Assembly: GCA_006176705.1 (NCBI GenBank) | Contig: QRFJ01003348.1 | Coordinates: 236,912-300,911, forward strand | Length of the DNA stretch: 64,000 bases | Reading direction: 5' to 3' | Origin: Cocos nucifera | Taxonomy: Eukaryota; Streptophyta; Magnoliopsida; Arecales; Arecaceae | Shown here: positions 12,242 to 24,458 of the stretch, in pieces | How the letters are laid out: each line of letters begins with the position of its first letter | Numbering within the stretch: position 1 is the first letter of the stretch | Notes under the pieces: model-generated | The model's input: only the letters and a program-made list of their open reading frames with translations | Told to the model about the DNA's origin: nothing | The model's database searches: none | Program-made: the position numbers and the translations under genes

Positions 12242-13014
12242 AATCTCTACCTTGATGCTCCAAGCCTTGGCAAATTTCGTGTGAACCATCTACACTACCC
12301 TGCTACCTCCAGAGCTAACATCGTCCCTTCGAAGCCACCTCATCTCCTTAGCTACAACATCGACCTATGCTCCACAGCCCTTGAGACTTGTACTCCACCA
12401 CACTCCTTGGCCTCGAACTGATGTCCTTTTGCTCTGATCTCCTGGCTGTAATACCAATCTATGCTCTATAGTGCACGCAGATTGCATCCTGTACAAACTC
12501 TAACACCTCTGCCAATTCTCTTCAGCTGCTATGCACTCTTGGAGACTTTTGGGATGACCACCTTCACAGTTGAAGATCTATGCTTGCTTCTTGGCACCAT
12601 CCTAAATTTTGTCTTTTCTATTTAGTAGCTGCATTACTTTTTCTAGACTTTTTTAGAGAACCTGTACCATTTCTATATCGACACTTGTTACATTATTTGA
12701 CACGATCTCCTTAGAACTATGCCTATCCTCCTACACACATTGCTTTATTTAGAGCTATGCATCTCCAACACTAGTGCTGGGATATCGCTCCTCCCTCTAT
12801 ATCCCTCTACTCTGAACTCGTATCACATCTCCATCGATGAAGCCACCTCTGCCCGATGCTCTATCTAAAACTGAAGTCCATCTAATGCCGGAGAAAAATC
12901 TAAGTCTGTAATCAAGTCACCCGAGGTCAACCATCCAATGCTGCACTATTGAGCCTACCGCTACACCTCGAACTCCATCACTACTCCTTTGGACCCTTAG
13001 CACTCTATGGACCC

Positions 13015-13129
13015 CATCAAAGCCATCTTGGATACACTGCATTCTGTAGGTCCTTCATCCTTTCCTGCCAAAAGATGAAGTTATCCTTGCCATCGAATTT
13101 TTCAAAGTCCATCTTAATGATACTCGATG
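13015..13129 (-). pseudogene. Truncated Copia gag N-terminus
   Basis: On the minus strand the frame opens MASSIIKMDFEKFDGKDNF, followed by IFWQERMKDLQNAV and then a stop after about 38 codons. FEKFDGxNNFxxWQxRMKDL is the start of Copia gag. What follows toward 12242 is riddled with stops. This fragment fixes both the superfamily and the minus orientation of the element. Confidence 0.75.
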
Positions 13130-13251
13130 CCATCACAACCAGATCTCTAATAACCAAACACAAAAATAAAACTATGTTCAAAAAAATCTGTTCAATACCT
13201 TACCATAATTTTTGATAAAGCTTTGATCATTCCTCCACCAAATCTAACAAT

Positions 13252-13268
13252 CTGACTCTGATACCAAT
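13252..13268 (-). other. Primer-binding site, tRNA-Met type
   Basis: The minus strand reads TTGGTATCAGAGTCAGA. A second, more degenerate copy (TTGGTATTAGAGTAA) lies about 30 bases closer to the 5' LTR at roughly 13284-13298, so the PBS region is locally duplicated. Confidence 0.65.
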
Positions 13269-13304
13269 TATTGAAATCTGATATTACTCTAATACCAACT
13301 ATTA

Positions 13305-13777
13305 TGCAGGATCTCTTGATATTGTTGAGGCTGAAGGAAGCGTGAGGCACGCCTCCTTCCTCCGTGCTTGCAGGCACCCTCTTAGGGCACATTTGCATGT
13401 GAAAGACTAGAGAGAGGGAGAGATATGGAAGAAAATGGCTCTATTGATTTTTGTTATTAATTCCTAGGTTCATAATATACATGTATATATATACCTATAT
13501 ATGGACCAAAATCCAACCCATAAAAAACTTTCTAGGCTAACCCAGTCTGAATGCACTCACCCACACCCATGTACACCCATGGTCTGATCATGCACTCAAT
13601 TCCATGGATCCAAACCTGATCCAAGCTCTGATTAGCCCCCATGAGACCCATAAATTAGGATCTCATGATCGTGGAGAGCTGAGCCTCCATCCTAGGATCA
13701 AATCGATCCTAGTCTTTTAGAGCCAACACCCTAACTCCTTCCATGGCCTCCCAAGACTTGGGAGCACCACTAATCCA
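13305..13777 (-). repeat. 5' LTR of the small Copia element
   Basis: Starts TGCAGGATCTCTTGATATTG and ends CACTAATCCA on the + strand. It is a direct copy of 11764-12241 with many point differences, suggesting an insertion that is not recent. Confidence 0.8.
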
Positions 13778-14457
13778 AATAGGTGATCAGGTCCTCCTTG
13801 GCTGTGGGCAATGATGGCCTTGCCTTATGTAGAGTGGTAGTGGTCAACATGGTGGCAGATGCTGGAAGAGATCCCAACCTTGTCAAGGATGGTGTGAGAC
13901 GTAGGGGTGGCATAGATGGAGCTTGAGTCATCTCTGATGTGGTTGGCTTCTTTCTGGCCGAAGATCCTTCCCTAGATGCTTTCAACAGCCTCTACTTCAG
14001 TAGTGCTATCTTAAGGGAATCCAATGATGGCCTTATCATTGCAACACAAAAAACAAGAAAGTCAACATAGAAATAAAGGAAAGTTGAATAATCGGTAAAA
14101 CAAAAGACTCAGACATATCTTGAGGAAGAGCCGAGCTCAGGCTAGTATCGTAGAGCATCTGCTCAACCATGAGTTTGCTTAATTTTAGGACTTCCACACC
14201 TAGCAACTTATGAAAATCCTCCTCATCTTTGGGGAGGATAGACTTTTCCTTGTTTGGAGAAAGCCTAGGCTCACCCTACATCCAACTAAAGCCTAAAGAG
14301 AGATCAAAATAGACAGAAAAATCGACCCTTCCAATCATGAACGGAGGAAGGAAGGCACTCAATAAACTTACACTCTTGGCAAGGACTAAAATACCATAAT
14401 CCTTTGTTGTAGGGTGCCTCTTCAAAGTAAATAATGCCCTAAAAAGGAAAGTCCTCA
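13778..14457 (-). pseudogene. Antisense gag-like ORF, N-terminal half (copy A)
   Basis: Continues the minus-strand ORF interrupted by the Copia element. 14276-14457 reads RTFLFRALFTLKRHPTTKDY and then VDFSVYFDLSLGFSWM. 13770-13985 holds a basic, serine/threonine-rich segment (SREGSSARKKPTTSEMTQ). The order of a hydrophobic N-terminal block, a basic linker and the coiled coil (at 11210) fits a single gag-like protein now broken by stops and by two insertions at 13777/11764 and 14457/22025. Function unknown. Confidence 0.4.
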
Positions 14458-15908
14458 TGATAATTATCATAAATATATCAATAAAAGCATTAATTTATGA
14501 ATTAACTTATTTTTATTTTTAAGAATTAATATTTATTTTTATTTTTTGTAGGAAAGATGATCACTAATAAATAGAGCTTGATTTATTAGTTAAAAAAAAA
14601 AATTCAAGCAAATTGGACTTAAATTGGATCCAGAATGAAGGCTCAAAAGAAAGAAAAAGGAAAAAATAAAGAAAGTCGATCTAAGGACCAGCCCAGTCGG
14701 TGCAGCCCACACGCATGCAAAATTGGCCTAGCCCAGCATGCCTAATGTTATTATGACATCAGAATCCACATGGTCCATGATGGAATGGACCAGTAAGCAG
14801 TTCACTATGGACCCTTAATGGGTCCACCATAAAAAAACATGGTTTAAGGGGCATTTTGGTCATTCTAGGTAGCACGGTGCATGGTGATTCATCGGGATCT
14901 ACAATGCGCCCAGTCTACAGATGGTGCACCAGCAATAACTGCATGGTCGGATGGCTGCACTCATTCCTGATCAAGATCCAATACATGGGATGGATTTTGG
15001 TTTGATTCAGAACAACCTAGGCTTCCTATGTGCCATTCGAAAGTCCAGAACATCCTTGTGCATGATCTGATGGTCAGCATTGATTCCAATTTGATTCAGA
15101 CTTCTCTTCGACATGATCCGATGGTCCAAAAGAGATGATGGCTTGATCAGATGGATAGAATTCAATCCAACTTTATTTAGGTGCTTAATAGAGGTTTTTA
15201 GATGATTTTTGAGCCATTTGATCTCTATCCGACAGCCAACAAGATCCAGGATTTTATATTCATGAGTTTTAGCCCTATTTGACTCATTTCAAGAGCCCTA
15301 ATCTTCCTTTAATGTGAATTCTTCCTCCATACACCTTCCGAGCTCTATTTAAAGGATCCTAGGCCTCTAGAATTTAGTATCTCTGATCTGAGGAAAGGTT
15401 TGGTATAGGATAGGCTGCAGGCTTTGGGTTGAAGGTTGCTTTAAGGCAAGGAGTGCTAAGAAGAAGAGCTGCTTTCTATGCCATCTCCATGCCAATACCA
15501 ATCGAAGATCAAGATCATTTATTCTAGTATTTATTTTCCTTTCCTATTCTTAAAATTTTTATATTTAAATTCTAAATTTTAATTTTAATTAATATAAAAA
15601 TTATTTTCATGCTCTTTAAATTCATGTCCTTTATTTTTATTATAAATTTATTTTTATTACAAGTAGATGCTATGATCTAGATAGTAGATTTTAGAACCAA
15701 AACTTATTTTTATGTAATTTTAATTTCTATTTTTTAACTTTAATTCTATTTTTAAAATCTTTCTATTTTTTTCTTTATAAAATCAAAGTTATCAAATCTA
15801 AAATACTGCCTTCTCCGAGGATTTGACCTGGCTCATTTTTTAATAATTTAAAAAGTTAAAATTAAATTAATAAATATGGTATCCTAATGACAGCATCACA
15901 CTCTATCA
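14458..15908 (+). repeat. 5' LTR of the Athila-type element
   Basis: Begins TGATAATTATCATAAATATA and ends CACTCTATCA; about 1451 bases. It is shared with 20555-22024 throughout, for example GGAAAGATGATC, GGGTCCACCATAAAAAAA and TTGACTCATTTCAAGAG. A TATA-like CTATTTAAAGG at about 15344-15354 is conserved in the partner LTR. Confidence 0.88.
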
Positions 15909-16085
15909 AGTTTCTTGGTACCGTTGCCGAAGAAGGCATGAATGCTAAAATTTTTTATTTCTTTGATTTTTTATAAATAAATTAAAAATAATCTCGATAA
16001 ATGCACCAAGTTTTTGGTACCATTATCAAGGAAGGCATGAATGCTAAAGTTTTTTATATCTTTGATTTCTTATGAATATAGTTTA
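15909..16085 (+). repeat. Duplicated primer-binding-site region
   Basis: TTGGTACCGTTGCCGAAG (15915-) is close to the TGGCGCCGTTGCCGGGGA PBS used by Athila elements. About 99 bases later (16014-) the block recurs as TTGGTACCATTATCAAGG. Both copies are followed by GAAGGCATGAATGCTAAA and a matching T-rich stretch ending TTTCTTTGATTT / ATCTTTGATTTC. So the PBS plus about 65 following bases is present twice. Confidence 0.7.
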
Positions 16086-17156
16086 CTAACTTTATGTTAT
16101 TTTTTTTGCAAAACAAAAGAAAAGGGGAAGGAAGAAAGATTCCAATTTTGCTTGGTGAGAACAATCATAACCTTAGATCTTTTTTTTTAGCATCATTTAT
16201 TTTATTTTTAAATTAATTTAAATAACCCACTAAAATCTAATAAAAAAATTTATGACAAAAGTAGAAACTCTAATTGCTTAGAGCGTCCATCATTTAGATT
16301 TATTTTTTTATTTTTTGATAATTGCTGGAGATAAGGTAGGCCTCTCAAGTTTAATTAGTTTTATGCATCTAATTTAGTTACATAAAATCTTTTGTTTAAA
16401 ATTGGTTGTGCATATTCATCCTAAATCAATTTAAAGGCATAACCCATTAATCAAGATAAAGTAGGGATTTAATCACTCTTTCTTAGCCTACAAATCATCT
16501 TCTTACATCTGCATAACCTAAGCCTAATAATTAAAATCAATTAGACATTGACCCTCATGGAACTCGAGCTCACTAAGACAAGAAATCCTAAGAGTTGGAC
16601 TGGGTTAGGGTTGATCAATTTGACTAGTGTCGAAGGCAAGTAGTTTAGAGATCATATCCCAAAGGAAGGTAGTTAATTAATTTTGTTAGCTTACTTGGAT
16701 AATTTAATTAGTGTCTAAGAAAAGCAATGGAGGGATCCCTACCAATCTTACACTTATCTAGTCAGTTGAGTGGCTGATCTTATGCTTAAAGGGCTTGAAG
16801 GTGATCTTGGTAGTTAGGAGCTATCTACATCTAGAATAACCTTTAGTCAGGATTGACAGCTTAACTTGATTGCTAACTAACATCAAACTTAACCACAACT
16901 AATTCTTCTCTCTCTTCTTAGCTCTAGGACTCCTTAGGTTCTCTTCTTTAGAACTCTTTTCTTCTCTTCTCTTTAAAAATAATAATAATAATAATAATTA
17001 ATAAAATAAAATAAAAATATTAAAAAATATATAAAAAAATCTAAATCATATTTTAGGATTATACTAGTTCATGCATGGTAGGAGATCACTTTTTCTGATC
17101 TAGTTAAATCCAATCCTCAAATTGAACAGCTTATTCATATTAAATCTGATAATTAA

Positions 17157-18935
17157 ATGACTGAAAATAATGAAAAACCATCTAGGCAGATGAAAAAATA
17201 CTTTATTCTTTTTACCTATAATTCATTGACTTGTATCCACTTCTTGATATCCCTACAAGCTATTATGAGATCAAGTCGACCACAATTTAGATGCTCCCAT
17301 CTTTATATAGAAATACCAATGAAGATTCTTATAAGCATCTAGATGAGTTCTTAGAAATTTATTTTATGGTGAAGATTCAAAATTTTACTATTGATGTTTT
17401 TAGACTAATCTTGTTCCTTTTTTCATTAAAAGATAAAGCCAAGTATTGGCTTGGCACAATAGGAAGACCAATCCAAACTTGAGCTGAGATACAATATAAA
17501 TTTTTGAAGAAATTTTATCTCATAGATCGAACCATTACCATGAGGCGAGCCATCACTAGATTTGCTCAACTTCTAGAAGAACAAATTCACAAGTTATGGG
17601 AGAAACTTAAGAAACTTCTTAGAAAATATCCATACTATGGTCTACCTAAGTGGCAAATTATTTAAGCTTTCTATAAGGATTTAAGAGATCAGTATAGACA
17701 TATGGTAAATGCATTTTATGGAGGTGTATTCATAAGCAAGAGTGAGGATGAAGCCTATGCCTTATTTAAAATCTTGAGTGAAAACTCGATCAACCATGCT
17801 TCACTATCTTCCTATGAAAGGTCAATTCCTCATCGAAAGCAAGTAGGAATTTATAAGTTTAAATATTCAGAATCTAATTCTAAGACTGACTTGAATCTGA
17901 TAGTATAAAAATTAGATAAAGTTGATCTTCTTATCTAGAAATTAAATGAATTCCTAATCCTAGGTTAACAATCTCCTATACAATATACATCACTCTCTAA
18001 ATATCAGGAGATTTGTTTTATCCGTGCTAGCCTAGCCCATCATATGAATGAATATCCTACAACTATATATTTTTTATCTTTTATCTAAGAATAAGTTCAA
18101 GCTATATAAGGCTACGCCAAACCAATTAATGATCCATTCTTGAACATGTATAATCTAGGTTGGTGGAACCACCCAAATTTTTCTTAAAGACCTCAACAAA
18201 CTCAAGTTCAGACCTAAATTTTACCTATGCAAAAATATCAAAATAATCCCCAATATCATAATTATGCATGTAATAGAGATCAGCCTAGTCAGTTATCTAG
18301 CCATCGTATTACAATCGGCCATCATATCCACCTTCTCAATAGACCAATCTAGTCGATGATAGATTTAATAACTTCAACAACTAATTTTGACTCAACAACA
18401 ATCTATCACCATGCTAGAAATATAAATAGGATAGTTAGCTAACTCTACCATGTGGAGAGAACCAGGTCAATTACTGAGCCAACTAATAACAAATCCTAGA
18501 AACAACCCACCTAATATCCACCAACCATCTAGACCAAATCATCAATTCAAAGTCCCACCTAAGAATCTCCAATTTGAGAATGCCAAAGCAATTTTTAAAC
18601 TTAGAAGTGGTAGAATTTTTATTAACCCATACCAAGATCAGATAAGAGAAGCTAGTACTGATCCTAGCCAAAATAAAAATTTAGAAGAAGAGGTTAATAC
18701 TAAGACTAATAGCATAAAAGAATCCAAGCATAGAACTGGTACTAATGCTGGTTCCAATTTAAGTGAGACAGATGAAGAAAAGAAGAGAATAAATGAGTTA
18801 CCCAAGATCTATAAACCTAGAGTCCTATTCCTTTTAGCCTTAGAAGCCGATTCTTCCTATAAAAAGCAAGGGGCACATAACAAGAAGCCAATGAAATTGT
18901 CAAACAAGTTCATATTAATTTACCTCCAGAACTGA
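17157..18935 (+). pseudogene. Athila-type gag remnant
   Basis: 17291-17482 gives NTNEDSYKHLDEFLEIY and FSLKDKAKYWLGTIG. In the same register 17483-17910 gives EQIHKLWEKLKKLLRKYP, then GGVFISKSEDEAYALF and LSENSINHAS. 18100-18200 gives the NDPFLNMYNLGWWNHPNFS motif, and 18590-18650 FKLRSGRIF. These are the landmarks of Athila gag in the usual order. In-frame stops (for example at 17480, 17665 and 17909) make it non-functional as read. No zinc knuckle is evident, as is common in this lineage. Confidence 0.8.
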
Positions 18936-20554
18936 AGTTGCCTTTAGTCATACCTAAATTTGAATGTTTAGAACCAAATGACACACTCTCAGTATCCATT
19001 GCATCAAATTTAACTCCTAACTCAAAAACTTAATTCATGAGCATTTTAGAGAACAAGTAAAAAAAATTCTTGACAAATAAGGGTTTGAGAATGGGATCGC
19101 AAATCAACTTCTAAAAATTAGCAATATAAGAATATCTAAGAATGGGGTTACGAACTATCTTTCCAAAATTAATATCAAATTGATGAAATTTATTAATAAA
19201 AGACTCACAAGCTATGTTCTTAAGATTAGCAATCAAAAATTATTAAAATTTATCAATCAAATATTTAATATGGGATAGATAGAATCATGAAGTTTGGCTG
19301 AAGACATTAAACTTAATTATCGCTCCTAGGAGGCAACCCAGATCTTTGTAGTTTAATTTTATTTTTTTAGTTTATTTAGATTTTTACTTCAGTTGCTTTA
19401 GTAAGGCTTATATTAAATAAGTTGGAGGGAGGGCCAAATATTCAAGAATCATGCTGGACCAAAAATGTGTAGGGTCAGGTGTATTCTTTCCTATTCTTTA
19501 TTGCATCCATTATGTTTCTTTCTTTATTAAGAACAATGTCGATTAAGTTGGGAGGAAGAATAATAAAAATTTTTAAAATTTTTAAAAATTCTTAAAGAAG
19601 TTAGTATTTAGTATTTAGGCACCCAATTATGCTTAAGAATCAAGTTGAACTAAGCAATTTTTTAAAAAAAAATGATATACACATCAAAAAATTTATGAGA
19701 TATTAAGGGATCAACTATTAAGAAAAATCTAATAAAGAGTTAAGTCTATAATATAAATAATTTTTTCTTAGGCATTTCTAATTTTTCTTACTAGTATTAA
19801 AGAAAAATATACTTTTTATGATCTTGTATAGAATAATTATATATTTTTTTATTAAAATTACTTTTAAAATAAAATAATTTTTAAATACTTCTCACTAAGT
19901 AACTGGGCCTCTTTGCCTAAGCTAGCATTGAGTTTTATGACAAAAGATGGAAAGCGCAAAGATGCTTGTTATAAAGCTACTCTTAATTCATAGTCTATTT
20001 GATTCGAGCTAATAAGTCCAAGAAATATTTTATATCTAGTACCCTAAAGTCAACTAGTTTGAGAGTCATTGGCCCAAAACTCGCTATATGGATCAAACAG
20101 AAAGCTTAAGGAGTTAAGATACTCAATAGTGGTACAATATTAAAAAAATATATTAATTTTCTATCTAATAATCGAATCTCGTTGCCTCACTAAGTAATAA
20201 TATTCACATCAAAAAGTAGGTAATATAAATTAAAAAATTTAGTAAATTAAGGATGAAAGTAATAATACACTTGTCCATATGAAAGTTAGATGATTTAGAG
20301 ATAAAGTAAGGATAATTTAAAAAAATTTAAAAAAAATTTAAATATTCTTCACTTAATTTTCATATTGGTTAAGTACTAATACTCTGATAACAAACCTCAC
20401 TTACGCTCTACTGAACATCAATAGCTCTTTTAAAATTTGCTTGATGAAATTCGAAATACTAAGCTAGAAGGTATCTAAAACATTTTTAGTATACCTCACT
20501 TATATTTAAATTCTTTTCTTACTTAAGAACGAGCAAAGTTCAAGTTGGAAGATA
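18936..20554 (+). other. Athila 3' internal region, pol absent
   Basis: No conserved domain. Near 19325 CTCCTAGGAGGCAACCCAGA resembles the GGGAGGCAACCCA motif often found between the coding region and the 3' LTR of Athila elements. Since gag leads directly into this motif, the whole pol region has been lost. A purine tract (AAGTTGGAAGATA) just before 20555 is a possible polypurine tract. Confidence 0.6.
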
Positions 20555-22024
20555 TGATAATTATCATAAATATACTAATAAAAATATTAATTTATGAATT
20601 AATTTATTTTTATTTTTAAAAATTAATACTTTTATTTATCTTTTATAGGAAAGATGATCGTCAATATAAAGAGCTCGATTTGCTGGTTAAAAGAAAGAAA
20701 ATTTGAAGTAAATCAGACTTAAATTGGATTTGGAATGAAGGCTTAAAAGAAAGAAAAAGAAAAAAAAATAATAAAAAAAGTCGATCCGAGACCTAGCCCA
20801 CCAGTGCAACCCACACACATGCGGCTCATGCGCATGCAAAATCGACCTGGCCCAACATGCCTGACATCAGAATCCATGCAATCCATAATGGACCAAAATA
20901 GTAAGTGGTTCACTATAGACCCTTAATGGGTCCACCATAAAAAAATGTGGATCAAGGGGCATTTTGGTCATTCCAAGTATCATGGGGCATGGTAATTCAT
21001 TAGGGTCAACAATGAGCCTGATCTACGAGTAGTGCACAAGCAATAACAACACGATCAGATGGCTGCATTTATTTCTGATCAGGATCCAATGGATGGGATG
21101 GATTCTAGTTTGATTTAGAGCAACCTAGGCTTCCTATGCACAATTCGATGGTCAAAAACATCCTTGTGCATGATCCAATGATCAGCATTGATTCTGATTT
21201 GATTTAGACTTCTCTTTAGCATTATCTGATGGTCCAAAAGTGACTGATGGCTCGATCGGATGGATAGAATGTAATCCAACTTAATCTAGGTGCTTAAAAG
21301 AGGTTTTTAGATAATTTTTGAACCATTTGATCTCCATTTGATGGCCAGCAAGATCTAGGGCTTTGTATTTATGAGTTTTAGCTCTATTTGACTCATTTCA
21401 AGAGTCTTAATCTTTCTATCATGTGAATTCTTCCTCTATACGCCTTCCTAGCTCTATTTAAAGGACCCCATGCCTCTAGAATTTAGTATCTATGATCTGA
21501 AGAAAGATTTGGTACAAGATGGTCTGCAGACTTTAGGTTGAATTGCTTTAAGGTAAGGGGTGCTGAGAAGCAGAGCTACTTCCTACACCATCTCCATACC
21601 AATACCAATCTAAGATCAAGATCATTTATTCTAGTTTTTATTTTTCTTTCCTATTCTATAAATTTTTATATTTAAATTTTGAATTTTAATTTTAATTAAT
21701 GTAAAAATTATTTTCATGCTATTTAAATTCATGTCCTTTATTGTTATTGCAAATTTATTTTTATTACAAATAAATGCTTAGATCTAGATAGTAGATCTTA
21801 GTACCAAAATTTATTTTTTTATAATTTTAATTTCTATTTTTTGACTTTAATTCTATTTTTAAAATCTTTTCTTTTTTTTATAAAATCAAAGTTATCAAAT
21901 CTAAAACATTGCCTTGTCCGAGGATTTGACCCGACTCACTACTTTCAACATATTTTTAATTATTTAAAAAATTAAAATTAAACTGATAAACATAGTATTC
22001 TAGCGACAACATCGCACTCTATCA
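20555..22024 (+). repeat. 3' LTR of the Athila-type element
   Basis: Direct copy of 14458-15908, starting TGATAATTATCATAAATATA and ending CGCACTCTATCA; about 1470 bases. TATA-like CTATTTAAAGG at about 21453-21463. The numerous substitutions between the two LTRs indicate considerable age. Confidence 0.88.
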
Positions 22025-22970
22025 CCTCACCTGGATTCCAAGCCAACTATAAAGAATAATAAAGATGGTAGACTCCAATCTTTTCTTCCAACCCTAGATC
22101 GAATAAGGATAAGAAGTGGGGCGCAAAAAGTTGGCACCTCTTCTTTACTTGTGTGTGCATGGAAATGAGGAAGAAAGAGGGGGGTGCATGCCCCTTCTTC
22201 TAGATAAGGACTAGGGGGCACACGCCCCCTAGTAGTTGGATTGGAGAGGGAAGGGGTCACACCCCATCTGGATAAACTCTAGAAGGGGTGCACACCCTCT
22301 TCAGATAAGGTTAAGAGGGTGCCAATAGTTGGCACCCACTTATCCTCAATGTTTTGTATAAGTTTGTGAGAAATTAGAGAGGGTTGGCAACATGAAGGAG
22401 GAGTCCTACTTTAAGGCGTAGAAAAGTTAATAACTTAAAATAAAAGGACTCTAGAATTTATTTAAACCCTTAAGAGAAATCAGATTTTTTTTTCAGCATA
22501 ATTGTATGCACATCCTTTCTTGCGCAACACCAAGAGCCCCATGCCCTTCTCTTCTCATGCCTCCCCTCTTCCCATGCGATCTCTCTTTCTTCCTCACCCC
22601 TCACGCCCAAAGAGTTGGGGTGTTCCAGTGATCCACATGTCCAAGATATTGGGTGCATAGATTCGAGGAGATTTAATTAGATCTGAGGTGATCTAATTTC
22701 AATCTACATCTGAGAAGAAGAAAAGAAGGATGATCTGTCGATCTAGATTAGATACAAAGATAGTTCAAGCACTTTTAGAAGATCCAACTTGGAGAAGAAG
22801 GATCTAAAGAAGGAGCAATTTAGATCAATTTTGAGTAGATACCCGTAGAGGTAGAACACATATGCGGCTTTGTAGGAACCTTGTTGGATTACCATGACAA
22901 TCAAATTATGGTGAAAAACTATTATATATGGCCGTGAGTCTATGGCCAATCATATGCATAGAGAGATAAT
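22025..22970 (+). repeat. LTR-like remnant with GGTGCACACCC motifs
   Basis: No gene recognised. 22130-22330 has repeated GGGGTGCACACCC / GGGGGCACACGCCCCC / GGTTGGCACC palindromic motifs. 22480-22650 is C-rich on the + strand. 22840-22930 (CCCGTAGAGGTAGAACACATATGC, then GGCTTTGTAGGAACC) resembles the LTR 3' part of the Copia elements at 59112 and, in reverse, at 1501. I read it as a piece of a + strand Copia-type LTR, low confidence. The first bases may also continue the antisense ORF split by the Athila insertion. Confidence 0.4.
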
Positions 22971-23224
22971 GAATTTTGAATCTTACTAGATAAATTAAAT
23001 TAATATTTTTATATTTCTAATAAGCTGATTCATTGTTATAGCTGATGAGAGATAGAGTGATACCCAGCTATATCAAGATCTTTTGATCCAACTGTACGGA
23101 TAGAAGAATAGGTTGATGAATGTCGCGATCAAAAAAATTTTTGTAAGTAATAAATACATTAGTATATATTATCAGTATTATAGCATTTTTTATAAAATTT
23201 TATTTAAATTTATAATTACAAGAG

Positions 23225-23692
23225 TAGTTAGATGCACTCGCGTGCGAGGGCCAAGACAGCTCTAGCCCCCATGACCATCTATCTCAGGTCTTGGGGTTTG
23301 AGCACTCTAGAAGGATCCAATGTAGGTCTAGACATACGTCGATGAGCTATTGATCTGAAATGAGCATCTCTTCACATGCTTCCGGTATCATTGATTGGGA
23401 GTAGCTTAAGAAGATGTTAGCACAGGCAGCTCAGCTACCATTGGGCAGATCAGGCTACGGTGCAAGCTGCTCATGCTAAGGAGCCACATCTCATCTGAAA
23501 GGCATCCTAAGCATGATGGTGATGAGGCTCAGCATGCATTTTGAAGCAGACTTCACAAGCCTTGGGGACATATTGGCCGACGTTCCAGCTCCAGCCCTTG
23601 CAACTATTCCAGCTCTGGCTCCAACTCCTCCAGCTCGTGCTTCATCTCCTGGTGGTAATGATGATGTAGATTTAGGAGACTTCTGATATATT
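23225..23692 (+). pseudogene. CACTA-type transposon ORF, C-terminal remnant
   Basis: The frame near its end reads SMHFEADFTSLGDILADVP, then APALATIPALAPTPPARASS, then GGNDDVDLGDF and a stop. A short proline/alanine-rich tail ending DDxDLGDF is what I recall from plant CACTA-associated ORFs. At least one stop lies upstream. Its position just before a palindromic subterminal array (23866-24250) supports a CACTA element read left to right. Confidence 0.4.
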
Positions 23693-23865
23693 TTTTAAAA
23701 AAATATTATAATAAATTTTATTCGATAATAAAATTTAAGTATTTCAAAAATATTCTTATATTTATAATATTTTTTATATTTTTTATTATGTTATATATAT
23801 CTCTATATTTATTAGATAAAATATATAAAAAATTAATAATTTTATATTTTTTTATTATTCAAAAG

Positions 23866-24250
23866 CTATGGTTGTGGTTGCAAAATCGCTGCCATAAGCG
23901 TGTCAAGTAAGACAGCAAGTTATGTGCCAACCGCTATCATTAACCTATGACAGCGGTTATGAAATTGCTGCATTAGATTTATGGCAGCGATTCTATAACC
24001 ACTATCGTAGGTCGAGATATGGCAGTGGTTCCATAACCGCAGCCATAGCTCGACCTATGGCAGCAGTTATAGAATCGCTGTCATAGGCTATATATGGCAG
24101 CGATTTTCATAACTGCTGTAATAATCACTATCATAGATCTATGGTGATGGTTGTAGTGATAACGATTAGCTAACAATGGTCAATAATTTTTTAGGCTATG
24201 GCAGTGGTTACAAATTACTGCCATAGTCTTATTCTATAGTAGTACTATCC
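23866..24250. repeat. Palindromic subterminal array, TATGGCAGCGGTTAT family
   Basis: At least ten copies of CTATGGCAGCGGTTATA / TAACCGCTGCCATAG in alternating orientation, pairing into short imperfect hairpins. This family is distinct in sequence from the GCGATGGC arrays at 4878-6600 but has the same design. It ends near 24246 with TTCTATAGTAGTA, which could be a decayed CACTA 3' terminus (TAGTG). The Tekay element starts, 5'-truncated, right after. Confidence 0.55.
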
Positions 24251-24458
24251 GTGCAAGGTGAAATATCTAATCTAATTTTTTAAATTTGAAAATCTTAATT
24301 CAGCATGTGAATGCTCCTAGCTATGTGTAGATTAGATCTATATTTTGTATGCATGCTTGATTTAAAAGGTTTTAAAACTTGATCAGTTTAGTTTCTGCTG
24401 CGATCTAATTTCTACATGCATGTCTTAGAAGTCAGACTTTTTTCTATCGAGCCTAGAT

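Larger units (their letters stand above)
11764..13777 (-). mobile_element. Non-autonomous Copia element with 0.47 kb LTRs
   Basis: Two direct repeats (11764-12241 and 13305-13777) flank about 1.06 kb. Reading on the minus strand gives 5' LTR, tRNA-Met type PBS, a short Copia gag start, a stop-filled interior and 3' LTR. The total of 2.0 kb and the absence of pol make it non-autonomous. It interrupts the antisense gag-like ORF. The five bases outside the LTRs (TGTAG and AATAG) are not a clean target duplication. Confidence 0.8.
14458..22024 (+). mobile_element. Athila-type Ty3/gypsy element lacking pol
   Basis: Complete insertion of 7.57 kb: 5' LTR 14458-15908, PBS region, decayed Athila gag at 17291-18935, about 1.6 kb of 3' internal sequence, 3' LTR 20555-22024. 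Five bases CCTCA are present on both sides (14453-14457 and 22025-22029), a clean target-site duplication. The gag has many stops, and no protease, RT, RNase H or integrase motif is found, so the element must have moved with proteins from a relative. It sits inside the antisense gag-like ORF. Confidence 0.88.
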
